This document shows positions 1 through 9,088 of a stretch of DNA of 64,000 nt, one piece after another. The stretch is from assembly GCF_002980525.1 (NCBI RefSeq), contig NZ_PVBQ01000016.1, forward strand, positions 1 to 64,000, given 5' to 3'. Origin of the DNA: Sphingobacterium haloxyli (GTDB taxonomy: Bacteria; Bacteroidota; Bacteroidia; Sphingobacteriales; Sphingobacteriaceae). The notes beneath the pieces are model-generated. The model saw only the letters and a list, made by a program, of their open reading frames with translations. It made no database searches and was not told the DNA's origin. Position numbers and translations under genes: made by a program. Within the stretch, counting starts at the first letter, position 1, and each line of letters opens with the position of its first letter.

Positions 1-90
1 AGGGATCAGAACGCTGATATACAACAGGATAGATGAATAAAATATCAACAAAAAATAGAAATAATGTGGAGAATAGTAGAAAATAAAAAA

Positions 91-131
91 AGGCTGCTCA
101 AAAATTACTTTTGAGACAGCCTCTTTTTTTT
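91..131. terminator. Bidirectional intrinsic terminator
   Basis: The arms AGGCTG/CAGCCT and CTCAAAA/TTTTGAG fold into a hairpin with one bulged base. A run of A precedes it and a run of eight T follows it, so it can end transcription on either strand. It lies just past the 3' end of the azurin gene on the minus strand. Confidence 0.8.
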
Positions 132-153
132 CAAGCTGTTTATGAATATCTTA

Positions 154-690
154 TTATTCGGCAACGATTTTACCCTGCATTACACCGAAATGCCCTGGAA
201 AACTACATATGAATGTGTATACGCCCTTTTCTAATGTAAACGTAATTTTGTCCTCTTCACCTGGTCCTAGTAGTTTCGTGTGCGCCACGACAGAGCTTAA
301 CGATGTTTTAGGAATATAGTCATTGTCAGCAGCAGCAACAGCCTCTGAGCCAAATGTCGCTACGTCCACTCCTGAAGCCAATACCACGAAATTATGCCCC
401 ATCGATTCCTTAGGCAATTCACCTACATTTTTTAGCGTCAATTCAACTTCTTCGCCAGCTTTCACGCGTAACAGCTCTTTATCAAACTTCATTTGGTCGT
501 TACCTTCGACGACAATTTTATTTGATAATTCTACGTTTTCGATACCGGGAACGGTTTCTGTTGCGGCACCGTCCGAGCTGGTTGTAGCCGTTTCTTCTGT
601 TGTAGCTGAATTGTTTTTATTTTCAGAACCGCCACATGCCGCGAACGACAATGCGATAGCAATCGCTGGAAAAACAAATAATTTTCTCAT
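154..690 (-). CDS. Azurin-like cupredoxin lipoprotein
   Basis: Small blue-copper electron carrier, expected to be anchored as a lipoprotein. The chosen start (MRKLFVFPA, 178 residues) gives a lipoprotein signal ending at FAAC (Cys19); a longer reading frame upstream has no signal peptide and was discarded. A Thr/Ser/Glu-rich linker covers about residues 22-47. The cupredoxin domain follows, with all four type-1 copper ligands in place: His99 (GHNFV), Cys162 and His167 (CSFPGH) and Met171. In this family the protein shuttles electrons to or from c-type cytochromes; the partner here is unknown. It stands alone, divergent from floA and followed by a strong terminator. Family assignment is firm, physiological role inferred. 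Confidence 0.92.
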   Translation of the reverse strand: MRKLFVFPAIAIALSFAACGGSENKNNSATTEETATTSSDGAATETVPGIENVELSNKIVVEGNDQMKFDKELLRVKAGEEVELTLKNVGELPKESMGHNFVVLASGVDVATFGSEAVAAADNDYIPKTSLSSVVAHTKLLGPGEEDKITFTLEKGVYTFICSFPGHFGVMQGKIVAE

Positions 691-729
691 TTTATGTAAA
701 TTAAAATAGTTTAACGTATGCTCTTTGAA

Positions 730-737
730 CAAAAATA
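730..737 (-). promoter_or_regulatory. Putative -7 promoter element of azurin gene
   Basis: TATTTTTG on the minus strand matches the Bacteroidota -7 consensus TAnnTTTG and lies 39 bases before the azurin start codon. No clear -33 TTG is seen at the usual spacing, so this is tentative. Confidence 0.4.
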
Positions 738-784
738 GAAAATAAAATGATATCTTTAAGAAGTTACTTAAAAATGAATATCTT

Positions 785-1768
785 ATGGGTTCTGAAATTA
801 GTTTAATTTTAATAGTGGTAGGGGGAGTTATAGCCTTTTTCCTGCTACTGTATCTATTGCCGGTAAACCTTTGGTTCACGGCTCAACTTTCCAATGTGAG
901 AATCAGTCTTTTGAATCTGGTGTTGATGCGCTTACGGAGAGTACCGCCGGCGTTGGTGTCGAATGCAATGATTATATCGTCAAAAGCGGGGCTCCGTATC
1001 TCTAGCAATGAAATCGAAACGCATTATCTTGCCGGAGGCAATGTAAATAAAGTGATCAAAGCACTCATCTCTGCGGATAAAGCAAATATTCCGCTCGATT
1101 TTAAATTGGCAACTGCGATTGATCTTGCAGGGCGGGATGTTTTTGACGCGGTCCAGCTGTCCGTGAATCCGAATGTTATCAACACACCGCCGGTAGCGGC
1201 AGTGGCTAAAGATGGTATACAGTTGATTGCGAAGGCAAGAGTAACGGTGCGCGCCAATATTAACCAGCTGGTCGGTGGTGCGGGCGAAGAAACGATCCTT
1301 GCCCGTGTGGGAGAAGGTATTGTCTCGACGATAGGTTCGGCATTGAATCATAAGGAGGTACTGGAAAGCCCGGACCGGATATCTAAAACGGTCTTATCCA
1401 AAGGTCTCGATTCGGGAACCGCGTTTGAGATTCTTTCCATTGATATCGCCGATATTAATATTGGGGAAAACGTTGGTGCGAAATTACAAACAGATCAGGC
1501 AGAAGCCGATTTGAAAGTGGCAAATGCAAGGGCGGAGGAACGTCGTGCTATGGCTGTTGCTACCGAACAGGAAATGCGTGCTAAAGCCCAGGAGGCAAGA
1601 GCGAAAGTAATAGAAGCAGAGTCGCAAGTGCCATTAGCTATGGCGGAAGCTTTTCGTAGTGGCAATCTGGGTATAATGGATTACTATAAAATGCAGAATA
1701 TACAGGCTGATACAGATATGCGCTCGTCTATTTCCAAACCTACATCGGGTGACAAAGGAAAATCGTAG
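785..1768 (+). CDS. floA: Flotillin-like protein FloA
   Basis: Membrane scaffold of the FloA (formerly UPF0365) family, which organises functional membrane microdomains. At 327 residues it has the usual family length. One N-terminal hydrophobic segment (about residues 5-27) is followed by an SPFH-like domain with the family stretch around [16 protein letters not shown]. An Ala/Glu-rich coiled coil (about residues 235-290) has typical [14 protein letters not shown] features, then a short polar tail. It is monocistronic, divergent from the azurin gene, and followed by a hairpin at 1803. The assignment is based on the whole-length pattern; which proteins it clusters with cannot be read from sequence. 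Confidence 0.92.
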   Translation: MGSEISLILIVVGGVIAFFLLLYLLPVNLWFTAQLSNVRISLLNLVLMRLRRVPPALVSNAMIISSKAGLRISSNEIETHYLAGGNVNKVIKALISADKANIPLDFKLATAIDLAGRDVFDAVQLSVNPNVINTPPVAAVAKDGIQLIAKARVTVRANINQLVGGAGEETILARVGEGIVSTIGSALNHKEVLESPDRISKTVLSKGLDSGTAFEILSIDIADINIGENVGAKLQTDQAEADLKVANARAEERRAMAVATEQEMRAKAQEARAKVIEAESQVPLAMAEAFRSGNLGIMDYYKMQNIQADTDMRSSISKPTSGDKGKS

Positions 1769-1802
1769 ACGAAAGGATAACATTAACGTTGTTCATAAAA
1801 CA

Positions 1803-1829
1803 AAACCCTGGCGATGGGCGCCAGGGTTT
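1803..1829. terminator. Hairpin downstream of floA, possibly part of a small RNA
   Basis: AAACCCTGGCG and its reverse complement form a perfect 11-bp stem with a 5-base loop. On the plus strand no T-run follows, but on the minus strand the stem is followed by TTTTGTTTT, so it looks like a terminator for leftward transcription. No gene for that strand is visible in 1830-2048, which leaves room for a small RNA. Confidence 0.5.
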
Positions 1830-2048
1830 GCTACTAACCAATTATAAACCTAAATTATGAAAAGACAATTTTTATGCTGTAATCATTTATAGCGCTCTTG
1901 CTTATTGATTACGATACAAAAGTACGTCGAAAATTGATATTTGTCAAGCGTATTCCAAGGTTAGTTGTGTTTGCAATCAATATGTGACAAATTTTTGATG
2001 ATATGGCGTATTTAAATAAGATTTTGACTTTTATCGATTAGTTACTTT

Positions 2049-2567
2049 ATGATTTTACAACGTTTTGTTCACATCAAGGTTCTTTTTTTGGATATTGATG
2101 GCGTGCTTACAGACGGCTCAGTACTTGTTACCGAGCAAGGTGAGCAACTGAGACGGTTCTCCGTTAAAGATGGCTATGCTATTCAATTGGCAATAAAACA
2201 CGGGCTTCGGATCGCCGTGATCAGTGGAGGGAAGTCGCAGGGTGTGATACACCGTCTTCGTGGTCTTGGCGTAGAAGACGTTTTTCTCGGTGTAGTAGAT
2301 AAATTGACATTAATGCAAGAAATTATTCGGCGTTACGATGTCGCATTATCGGAAGTAGGTTTTATGGGAGACGATATGCCGGATCTGGAATGCTTGAAAC
2401 TAGTAGGACTGGCGATGTGTCCGCAAGACGCGGTGGAGGAGATAAAAGCTGTAGCACATTATGTCTCTCCAAAGCTTGGTGGCGGAGGTTGCGTTCGAGA
2501 CGTAATTGAAAAAATCTTAAAATTGCAAAATAAATGGTATGACGACGATAATATAAAAAGTATTTAG
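2049..2567 (+). CDS. kdsC: 3-deoxy-D-manno-octulosonate 8-phosphate phosphatase (KdsC-type HAD)
   Basis: HAD-superfamily phosphatase of the KdsC/YrbI group, which removes phosphate from KDO-8-P in the route to the LPS inner-core sugar KDO. The catalytic Asp pair is seen in FLDIDGVLTDG (Asp15 nucleophile, Asp17). The motif II Ser is in VISGGKS, and the Mg2+-binding motif IV in GDDMPD (about 107-112). At 172 residues it is a cap-less subclass C0 enzyme, as expected for KdsC. The stop codon directly abuts the ATG of the Maf gene (TAGATG), so the two are surely co-transcribed. HAD-III proteins of this size can have related sugar-phosphate substrates, so substrate is slightly less certain than fold. 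Confidence 0.85.
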   Translation: MILQRFVHIKVLFLDIDGVLTDGSVLVTEQGEQLRRFSVKDGYAIQLAIKHGLRIAVISGGKSQGVIHRLRGLGVEDVFLGVVDKLTLMQEIIRRYDVALSEVGFMGDDMPDLECLKLVGLAMCPQDAVEEIKAVAHYVSPKLGGGGCVRDVIEKILKLQNKWYDDDNIKSI

Positions 2568-3149
2568 ATGTTAATCCAGAAGTTCAAAGATATACCTATA
2601 GTTTTAGGTTCGCAATCACCCCGCCGGAAAGAACTCCTGCAAAAGATGGGTTTTGATTTTCAGGTTATTGTCAAGGAGACAGATGAGCATTTTGATGCAC
2701 GGCAATCTCCTCACGAAATAGTAGAGTATATTGCTGTTCATAAAATGCGAGGTTTTGACAGTACTACATTTTACGACACATTGGTTATTACGGCAGATAC
2801 GGTGGTCGTACACAAAGACAAAATCTTGGGGAAACCTCGTGAGAAAAAAGAAGCATTTCAGATGTTGAGTAGATTACAAGGAGACCGCCACGAAGTGTTT
2901 ACCGCCGTAGCATTGCAATACCATGGCCGTGTAAAAAGCTTTGTAGAGACTACCGCTGTCGAATTCTATCCCTTATCCGAAGAAGAAATCGACTATTATA
3001 TTAAAAACTATAACCCTTTTGATAAGGCTGGCTCATATGGTATTCAAGAATGGATTGGATATACGGGAATAAAAACTATTACCGGTTCATATGACAATGT
3101 GGTGGGATTACCGACGGCACGGCTATATCAAGAGCTGAAAAAATTATAG
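2568..3149 (+). CDS. maf: Maf-type nucleoside triphosphate pyrophosphatase
   Basis: Member of the Maf/YceF/YhdE family, cytoplasmic house-cleaning enzymes that hydrolyse non-canonical or modified nucleoside triphosphates to monophosphates. The N-terminal signature LGSQSPRRKELL (residues 13-24) is intact. The conserved Asp/Glu core is seen in ITADTVV (general base region) and ILGKPR, and KAGSYGIQ matches the family. Its 193 residues are normal. Translation starts immediately after the kdsC stop. The 3' end lies inside a hairpin shared with the convergent TonB receptor gene. Confidence 0.93.
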   Translation: MLIQKFKDIPIVLGSQSPRRKELLQKMGFDFQVIVKETDEHFDARQSPHEIVEYIAVHKMRGFDSTTFYDTLVITADTVVVHKDKILGKPREKKEAFQMLSRLQGDRHEVFTAVALQYHGRVKSFVETTAVEFYPLSEEEIDYYIKNYNPFDKAGSYGIQEWIGYTGIKTITGSYDNVVGLPTARLYQELKKL

Positions 3150-3170
3150 GGGCAAAAAAGTTGCCCCTAT
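3146..3170 (-). terminator. Intrinsic terminator of the HMA-TonB receptor gene
   Basis: ATAGGGGCAA and TTGCCCCTAT form a perfect 10-bp stem. Read leftward it is followed by AATTTTTTC, a good U-tract, which lies inside the end of maf. The hairpin therefore serves the convergent minus-strand gene ending at 3177. Confidence 0.75.
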
Positions 3171-3176
3171 GGTATA

Positions 3177-5753
3177 TTATTTAATAGTATATCGTACCCC
3201 CGTGTAAAACATTCGACCTGTTATCGGACCCCATAACAAGTTCGTGTCGAAATGGCTGCCAAATGGCTCTTCAAATGCTAGAATCGGATTATTTTGATAA
3301 AAGTTTGTTAAATTTTCTCCACCAAGATATATGGTAAAGTTTTTTTCTGCCCCGAAGCTTTTGCTAATTTGCGCATTCATAGTTACGTAGGCGTCGGAAT
3401 AAGCTCCCAATTGATATTCAATCGGATTATCGACAGTAGACGGCAGACGTTTTTTGCCAACCATGTTTAGCGTGTAGTCAAAACTCCATCCACTGTGTAA
3501 ATTGTAAGCCATGTTGACGAATCCTCTATGCTTAGCTGTCAATGGTTTTTGTAGACGCCCGTTTCTATAATCTGTTTGCACATCTAATAATCTATATGCC
3601 ATCTTTGTTTCGAAGTGTTGTGCTGGCATAAACCTAAATTCAGCTTGTAAACTATTGGAGTAGGACTTGCCGTCCAAATTGTAGAATGATACTGTTCTCG
3701 GGTTCTCCCAATCTATCACCACCTGATTAGTGAAATTGTTATGGAAAAGCTCGAGGGATACACCTGATTCTCTGCCGAATAATCGGAAGTCCTGATCAAA
3801 AGTAAAGCCGGTATTCCAAGATACTTCGGGTTCTAGTCCGTAGGCAGTACCGTCACTGGTGCCGAGATTTTCGTAGTCTATTGCGCGGCTGGATGCAAAT
3901 ATGCCCAGGTTTTCTGCAAAAACGTTAGCTGTACGTTGTCCTCTTCCGGAGCTTAAGCGTAACGTAGTTGTACTAGTGGGCGCGTAACGAAGTACTGCTC
4001 TTGGTGTTGTAAACCAGCCGTAAATACTATTGTAATCTTGGCGGAGACCCAGGACGGCATCGAACTTCTCCGTAGGAGCATAAGTATATTCTAGAAATGC
4101 CCCCGAGACGGTTTCTGTCCGATGAAAATCGTGTTGTAAGATATTTTCATTGTATTTGTCGTATGATACTGAGAGTCCAGCCCTGTATTTATGTTGCACG
4201 TTACCTATAACATCTTGGTATAGTAGGTTCGCATACCCGCTATTTTGTTTATTGTCATAGGTCGTTAAGCCGAAAAAACTATTCTGACGGAAATGTGATC
4301 CGGCGAGTTGCAAGCCGATACTGCGTAGTTTGTTGCTTGGAAAGACGTAACCAATCTTAGCAAAACCTTCTATGCGGTCAATATCGAATCCCAACCCATA
4401 CCGATCGGTCGTCAGCTTATCGCTATTTTTGTTAAAATCGATTTCGCCTCCTGTACGATCGTCGCTCAAATACTTAATGCCAAACTGCGCGATTAGGCCC
4501 TTGCCGTCTTCGTAATGCCATCTGTTTACACCCGAAAACGTATTACCTACCGGCATGTCTCTAAAACCATTGTTACTAAAATTCATGTTCTTGTTGTACA
4601 TGAAATTGTCGTGTAACAAAAGGCCGACAGACCATTTGTCGTTTAGTCTTTGTGCAAGGTTTAAATTGACATCCGTACGCCCCATATTGTTAGCATATGC
4701 ATTAAAATAAAGTCGGTCTGTATCGTGTGGTTTTTTTAATTCCACATTAATCTGCCCCGACATGCTTTCGAAGCCATTCGCCACCGACCCCATACCTTTA
4801 CTGATGTGTATAGCTTCTATCCATGGCCCGGCCATACTATTTAAACCCAATGGTGCAGCAAATCCCCGCGGACCCGGAAGATTCTCGACTGTTAGCTGCG
4901 TGTAAATACCGCTTAAGCCTAATAATTGTACTTGCTTAGCGCCCGTTATGGCGTCACTTGCGACTACGTCCACCGATGCATTGGTTTCAAAACTCTCACT
5001 GAGATCGCAACAAGCTGCTTTGAATAGTTCCCTTGCCGTTATTGTTTCTACACGGTTGGCATTCATTTTATCCACATAAGCTGTACGTTGTCTTCTGGAA
5101 ACGACTACTTCGCCTAAGACATTGTCCTTCGCATGGATGACCAATATCTCGTGCAGATTCTTTACTTCGACGGTGTCGGGCTGCATCCCCGCGTAGGTAA
5201 TTACCAGATGTCTGTAGCCTTTCTCATGTTTGATGTCAAAAACGCCTTCTACGTTGCTTTGTTTTTGCGTCGCCTTATTTTCAAGCCAATGCACGTTGAC
5301 ACCCGCGATAGGTGCGAGATCGCCCCGGTTATTTTCCTGGACCACCACGCCCCGAACAACGTGTTCATGGTCATGGTTCTGATGGTCGTCATTATATTCG
5401 TTATGGCTTTTTTCCTCTCCAAGACGATCATATAAACAACATTCGTGAAGCGCTTCATACACTTCTTGTTTTGCGCGTACTTCATCGGTGTCATGTCCCG
5501 CGTCAGCAATCGACTGCTTAATATCATTGGAGGACGTAACGTTCGAATTGAAGTTTACTGTTGCCATGCCGTCTTGGACATTCCAGGAGGCATTAGAAAC
5601 ACCTGTTATTTTCGCTGCTTTCTCAATCCGTTGTTTACACATGGCGCAATTTCCTGCCACTTCAAAAGTGATGGTGCTATCTTGCTGGGCAAAACTGATT
5701 GTATATATATTGATAAAAAATAAGGTGATAAGTCCTTTATATATTCGCTTCAT
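3177..5753 (-). CDS. TonB-dependent outer membrane receptor with N-terminal heavy-metal (HMA) domain
   Basis: An 858-residue outer membrane receptor with an unusual N-terminus. After a signal peptide (cut near FAQQ, residue 23) comes a heavy-metal-associated domain with the metal-binding CxxC at Cys36/Cys39 (GNCAMCKQR). Next are a CC pair (about 105-106) and a His-rich stretch (about 116-131, DDHQNHDHEH). A carboxypeptidase-D-like regulatory domain (about 135-215), a plug (about 225-330, with the QIN VELKKP end) and a 22-strand barrel complete it. The fusion suggests capture or uptake of a soft metal such as copper, or metal sensing at the surface. It is followed by its own terminator. The HYC_CC_PP protein upstream on the same strand probably belongs to the same metal-related unit. 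Metal identity is inference. Confidence 0.9.
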   Translation of the reverse strand: MKRIYKGLITLFFINIYTISFAQQDSTITFEVAGNCAMCKQRIEKAAKITGVSNASWNVQDGMATVNFNSNVTSSNDIKQSIADAGHDTDEVRAKQEVYEALHECCLYDRLGEEKSHNEYNDDHQNHDHEHVVRGVVVQENNRGDLAPIAGVNVHWLENKATQKQSNVEGVFDIKHEKGYRHLVITYAGMQPDTVEVKNLHEILVIHAKDNVLGEVVVSRRQRTAYVDKMNANRVETITARELFKAACCDLSESFETNASVDVVASDAITGAKQVQLLGLSGIYTQLTVENLPGPRGFAAPLGLNSMAGPWIEAIHISKGMGSVANGFESMSGQINVELKKPHDTDRLYFNAYANNMGRTDVNLNLAQRLNDKWSVGLLLHDNFMYNKNMNFSNNGFRDMPVGNTFSGVNRWHYEDGKGLIAQFGIKYLSDDRTGGEIDFNKNSDKLTTDRYGLGFDIDRIEGFAKIGYVFPSNKLRSIGLQLAGSHFRQNSFFGLTTYDNKQNSGYANLLYQDVIGNVQHKYRAGLSVSYDKYNENILQHDFHRTETVSGAFLEYTYAPTEKFDAVLGLRQDYNSIYGWFTTPRAVLRYAPTSTTTLRLSSGRGQRTANVFAENLGIFASSRAIDYENLGTSDGTAYGLEPEVSWNTGFTFDQDFRLFGRESGVSLELFHNNFTNQVVIDWENPRTVSFYNLDGKSYSNSLQAEFRFMPAQHFETKMAYRLLDVQTDYRNGRLQKPLTAKHRGFVNMAYNLHSGWSFDYTLNMVGKKRLPSTVDNPIEYQLGAYSDAYVTMNAQISKSFGAEKNFTIYLGGENLTNFYQNNPILAFEEPFGSHFDTNLLWGPITGRMFYTGVRYTIK

Positions 5754-5950
5754 TGTTATTCGTCATTTGATTGTTTGTTAAAACGTTAATATGCAAATAC
5801 GCTGATTTGCGGCTGCGATAGAGGGAATTTCTAAAAATTCGTAGATTAAGGCTTTTGAAAACAATAAAACCTGGATTTACTTGCGTAAATGAGGATTTTA
5901 GTTTTTTTTCAAGTAACGCGCAGATGTGGATTTTTAGAAGTCCCGAAAAA

Positions 5951-6388
5951 TCAAATTCGGAAATTACAGTGGAGAAGATAAGTCGGTGTAGACCGTTTTG
6001 CCACTGAGAACTGACTAGGTCCGGTGCTTGCTTTTTGTGTGTCAAAATGCGACTGAAAAACCACTATCCAAATAATAGAAAGCGTCGCTGGTGATAATGT
6101 CAAGAAACTAAAAGCAGCAGGTGCACTTTCAACCTTTTCTTGACCTTTTTTTAGATCAATTTTGATGTCTTTACAACAGTCATCACCCTTCGTATTACAG
6201 GCATGGGATGAAGAAGCTTCTTTTTCATGTCCATGATCCACGCAAATAGGACAGCTTTGATGATGTTCGTCAGCGTTATCCTGTAGCATAATTAACGATC
6301 CCCCATGGCATTGGTGCATGTAGATAGTCGCTCCCGTACATGTCAACATGTAAAAGAATAAAACTATGCTCGATAAGAATGCTCTCAT
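5951..6388 (-). CDS. HYC_CC_PP family small metal-related protein
   Basis: A 145-residue exported or membrane protein resembling the Bacteroidota HYC_CC_PP family, often found beside metal efflux or uptake genes. An N-terminal hydrophobic segment (about 5-21) is followed by a Cys/His-rich domain. Its motifs are MHQCHGG (Cys27), CPIC (46-49), several His, and the diagnostic CC pair (71-72, DDCCKDIKIDL). A second hydrophobic stretch lies near residues 93-112. The start MRAFLSS is chosen because it gives the signal segment and sits five bases after a perfect -7 element. Molecular function is not established; the HMA-TonB receptor downstream points to copper or a similar metal. Confidence 0.7.
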   Translation of the reverse strand: MRAFLSSIVLFFYMLTCTGATIYMHQCHGGSLIMLQDNADEHHQSCPICVDHGHEKEASSSHACNTKGDDCCKDIKIDLKKGQEKVESAPAAFSFLTLSPATLSIIWIVVFQSHFDTQKASTGPSQFSVAKRSTPTYLLHCNFRI

Positions 6389-6393
6389 TATAA

Positions 6394-6401
6394 CAAAGAT
6401 A
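6394..6401 (-). promoter_or_regulatory. -7 element TATCTTTG directly before the HYC_CC_PP gene
   Basis: Perfect match to TAnnTTTG on the minus strand, ending five bases before the ATG. If used, transcription would start at or within a few bases of the start codon, giving a leaderless or nearly leaderless mRNA. Confidence 0.55.
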
Positions 6402-6510
6402 GAAAAGATTTTTATCTCTGGAAAATTGTGTTCAAAAACAGATTGATGATATTGCAAATTTAGCCCGTCCTAAGACCGGAGTTAAGGACAGGCCAAACGC
6501 TTTATTCGAG

Positions 6511-7284
6511 CTATTGCGTTTTGATCCCTTTAATAAAAGATTCGATCTTATTCATGTAATCGTCATCCGATAATAGTCGAACAAATGCACTGCCAATAAT
6601 CGCACCCTTTGCATAAGTGGTTGCTTTTCGAAATGTTTCGCGGTCCGAGATGCCGAAACCGATCACAAGGGGATTCTTCAAGTCCATATTCTTCAAACGT
6701 CGAAAATACTGTTCCGCTTGCACTCCGACTTCTAGATTTTTACCTGTGGTGGCATTGGATGATAGAAGATAAATAAAGCTATGAGAGAGATTGTCTATTT
6801 TTCGGATCCTTTCTTCGGATGTCTGCGGCGTGACCAAGAAAATGTTGTTAATGCCATATTTTTTAAACGTATCTTGATATAGCTCCTCATATTCATATAT
6901 GGGCAAATCCGGGATAATGGCACCATTCACGCCCACCGCTTGGCAAGATTTGCAAAAGTTCTCTACGCCGTATTGTAGAACGGTGTTAAAGTATCCCATC
7001 AGAAAAACAGGAATAGATACGTGTGATCTTAAGTCCTGCAGTTGTTGAAAAAGACGTTGCAGCGTCATGCCATTCCTTAAGGCGACCTCGGAACTATGTT
7101 GAATAACTGGTCCATCGGCTATCGGATCGGAATAGGGAAAACCAATTTCGAGGAAATCTGCACCTGCGCTTTCCAACTTCTTTGCAATAGCAATTGTACT
7201 ATCTAAATTCGGATAACCAGCCGTATAGTAGATGGATAGTAATCCATTTGATTCGTCGCTTTTAAATATATCTTGTGTGTGCAT
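6511..7284 (-). CDS. trpA: Tryptophan synthase alpha chain
   Basis: Cleaves indole-3-glycerol phosphate to indole and glyceraldehyde-3-phosphate and channels indole to TrpB. The catalytic acids are seen in FLEIGFPYSDPIADGP (Glu46 and Asp57), and the phosphate-binding end in VIGFGISDRE and GAIIGSAFV. Its 257 residues are normal for a TIM-barrel alpha chain. It is last in trpD-F-B-A, starting five bases after trpB. An imperfect hairpin around 6466-6490 may end the operon. Confidence 0.97.
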   Translation of the reverse strand: MHTQDIFKSDESNGLLSIYYTAGYPNLDSTIAIAKKLESAGADFLEIGFPYSDPIADGPVIQHSSEVALRNGMTLQRLFQQLQDLRSHVSIPVFLMGYFNTVLQYGVENFCKSCQAVGVNGAIIPDLPIYEYEELYQDTFKKYGINNIFLVTPQTSEERIRKIDNLSHSFIYLLSSNATTGKNLEVGVQAEQYFRRLKNMDLKNPLVIGFGISDRETFRKATTYAKGAIIGSAFVRLLSDDDYMNKIESFIKGIKTQ

Positions 7285-7289
7285 AGTGT

Positions 7290-8474
7290 TTAAAATCCAA
7301 AATATTTCATATAGTTATCCAAATCCTTATCACCACGGCCCGATAAACAAATCACGACGTTCTCATTACCATGAAACGTCATTTTTTCTAGATAAGCTAA
7401 GGCGTGTGAGCTTTCGATCGCGGGTATGATACCTTCCAATTTTGTGAGCAATAACCCAGCTTGCATCGCTTCATCATCTGTAATACTAACATATTTTCCG
7501 CGCCCACTTTTATATAACCACGCATGCTGGGGTCCTATGCCCGGATAATCCAATCCGGCGGATATGGAGTAAGGCTCAACAACTTGCCCATCTTCTGTTT
7601 GCATCAGGATAGAACGGCTTCCGTGCAACACACCTTCTTTGCCTAAAGCGGTTGTGGCTGCTGACTCACCACTCTTTACCCCGTGTCCGGCAGCTTCTAC
7701 GGCAATAAGCTGGACTTCTTCATCTTCCAGAAAATGGTAGAACATTCCTGCTGCGTTAGAACCACCGCCTACACAGGCAAGAACGTAATCCGGCGAACTA
7801 TTACCCGTTTTTTCGGTGAGCTGTTTCTTTGTTTCTTCGGATATAATAGATTGAAAGCGAGCGACTAAGTCGGGATAAGGATGTGGGCCTACAACCGAGC
7901 CAATAATATAATGTGTGTCTATAGGATTATTTATCCAATCGCGTAATGCTTCGTTGGTAGCGTCTTTCAGCGTTTTGCTCCCCGATTGTGCAGCAACTAC
8001 CGTGGCACCCATCATTTTCATGCGTGCGACGTTAGGAGCTTGGCGCTGGATATCGATTTCACCCATATACACTACGCATTCTAATCCCTTTAGGGCGCAT
8101 ACAGTAGCCGTTGCGACACCGTGTTGACCGGCGCCTGTTTCCGCTATGATCCTTTTTTTGCCTAAGCGCTCAGCGAGGAGTATCTGTCCGATCGTATTGT
8201 TGATTTTATGCGCTCCGGTATGGTTTAGGTCTTCTCGCTTGAGAAAGATATTCGCACCATAACGTGCTGATAAGCGTTTGGCGAGATATAACGGGGAGGG
8301 GCGTCCTACGTAATCCTTCAGCAGTTCCTGGAATTCTTGCAGAAAGCTCTCTTCCTGCATAATGTCCATGTACTTTTGTTGGAGTTCTTCCACATTAGGA
8401 TATAGCATTTCGGGAATGTAAGCACCCCCGAATGGGCCATAATATCCTTTTTTATTTACGTGATATTTACTCAT
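7290..8474 (-). CDS. trpB: Tryptophan synthase beta chain
   Basis: PLP enzyme that condenses indole with L-serine to tryptophan. The Schiff-base lysine is Lys90 in [10 protein letters not shown]. The PLP phosphate loop CVGGGSNA and the C-terminal [10 protein letters not shown] are intact. At 394 residues it is the standard TrpB1 type. It overlaps trpF by eight bases (8467-8474), implying coupled translation, and trpA follows after five bases. Confidence 0.97.
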   Translation of the reverse strand: MSKYHVNKKGYYGPFGGAYIPEMLYPNVEELQQKYMDIMQEESFLQEFQELLKDYVGRPSPLYLAKRLSARYGANIFLKREDLNHTGAHKINNTIGQILLAERLGKKRIIAETGAGQHGVATATVCALKGLECVVYMGEIDIQRQAPNVARMKMMGATVVAAQSGSKTLKDATNEALRDWINNPIDTHYIIGSVVGPHPYPDLVARFQSIISEETKKQLTEKTGNSSPDYVLACVGGGSNAAGMFYHFLEDEEVQLIAVEAAGHGVKSGESAATTALGKEGVLHGSRSILMQTEDGQVVEPYSISAGLDYPGIGPQHAWLYKSGRGKYVSITDDEAMQAGLLLTKLEGIIPAIESSHALAYLEKMTFHGNENVVICLSGRGDKDLDNYMKYFGF

Positions 8475-9087
8475 GTCTGATTATTTTCAATGCTTCTTTT
8501 AATTTTTCAAGGTTTTTTAATCCCGGCCTGATCTCAAATCTGGAGTTGATGTCTAAACCAATCAGGCGTTCATCTTTGATGGCTAATGCGTTTGGAATAT
8601 TTGTAAGGTCGAGTCCGCCACTCAGAAAATAGGGGGTTTCATAAGGATAACTTTCTAATAGTCCCCAGTCAAAAGGGCGGCCTGTTCCACCGTGTTGGGG
8701 GCTGCTGGTATCAAACAGGAAATAATCGACAATCCCCACGTAAGGCGCTAAGGCTTCCCAAGATGTATCGGTATCTACCCCAAAAGCCTTGATGATTTCA
8801 ATATGCTCTTTTTTTAGTTGTTCACAGAACGCAGGTGATTCTTGTCCGTGCAATTGCACAGTTTGCAGCCCCTGTGCGATTTTTTCATTTATACATGCCT
8901 TCTCGGCATTTACGAATACGCCTACTTTTTTTATTGAAGTTGGAATGGAAACACTGGGAAGTTCTAGTGTATAGCGAGTGGATTTTTCATAAAAGATAAA
9001 TCCCATATAGTCGATAGGGAGCAAGGCGAGTGCTTGAATGTTTGTCGGTTCGCGCATACCGCATACTTTTATTTTTAACTCCTTCAT
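8467..9087 (-). CDS. trpF: Phosphoribosylanthranilate isomerase
   Basis: Amadori rearrangement of phosphoribosylanthranilate to CdRP, third step of the tryptophan branch. The general base Cys9 is in KVCGMREP and the acid Asp in GLDINSRFE near residue 176, with phosphate-binding FLSGGLD. At 206 residues it is a monofunctional enzyme. It lies one base after trpD and overlaps trpB. A trpC gene, which commonly separates trpD and trpF in Bacteroidota, is absent here. Confidence 0.95.
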   Translation of the reverse strand: MKELKIKVCGMREPTNIQALALLPIDYMGFIFYEKSTRYTLELPSVSIPTSIKKVGVFVNAEKACINEKIAQGLQTVQLHGQESPAFCEQLKKEHIEIIKAFGVDTDTSWEALAPYVGIVDYFLFDTSSPQHGGTGRPFDWGLLESYPYETPYFLSGGLDLTNIPNALAIKDERLIGLDINSRFEIRPGLKNLEKLKEALKIIRHE

Positions 9088-9088
9088 A

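Noticed and set aside
5133..5781. Several plus-strand frames
   Set aside because: They are antisense to the HMA and linker part of the TonB receptor gene, which has clear domain structure.
5737..6045. Minus-strand frame of 102 residues upstream of the TonB receptor
   Set aside because: It overlaps the HYC_CC_PP gene end, has no family features and would leave no room for a promoter.
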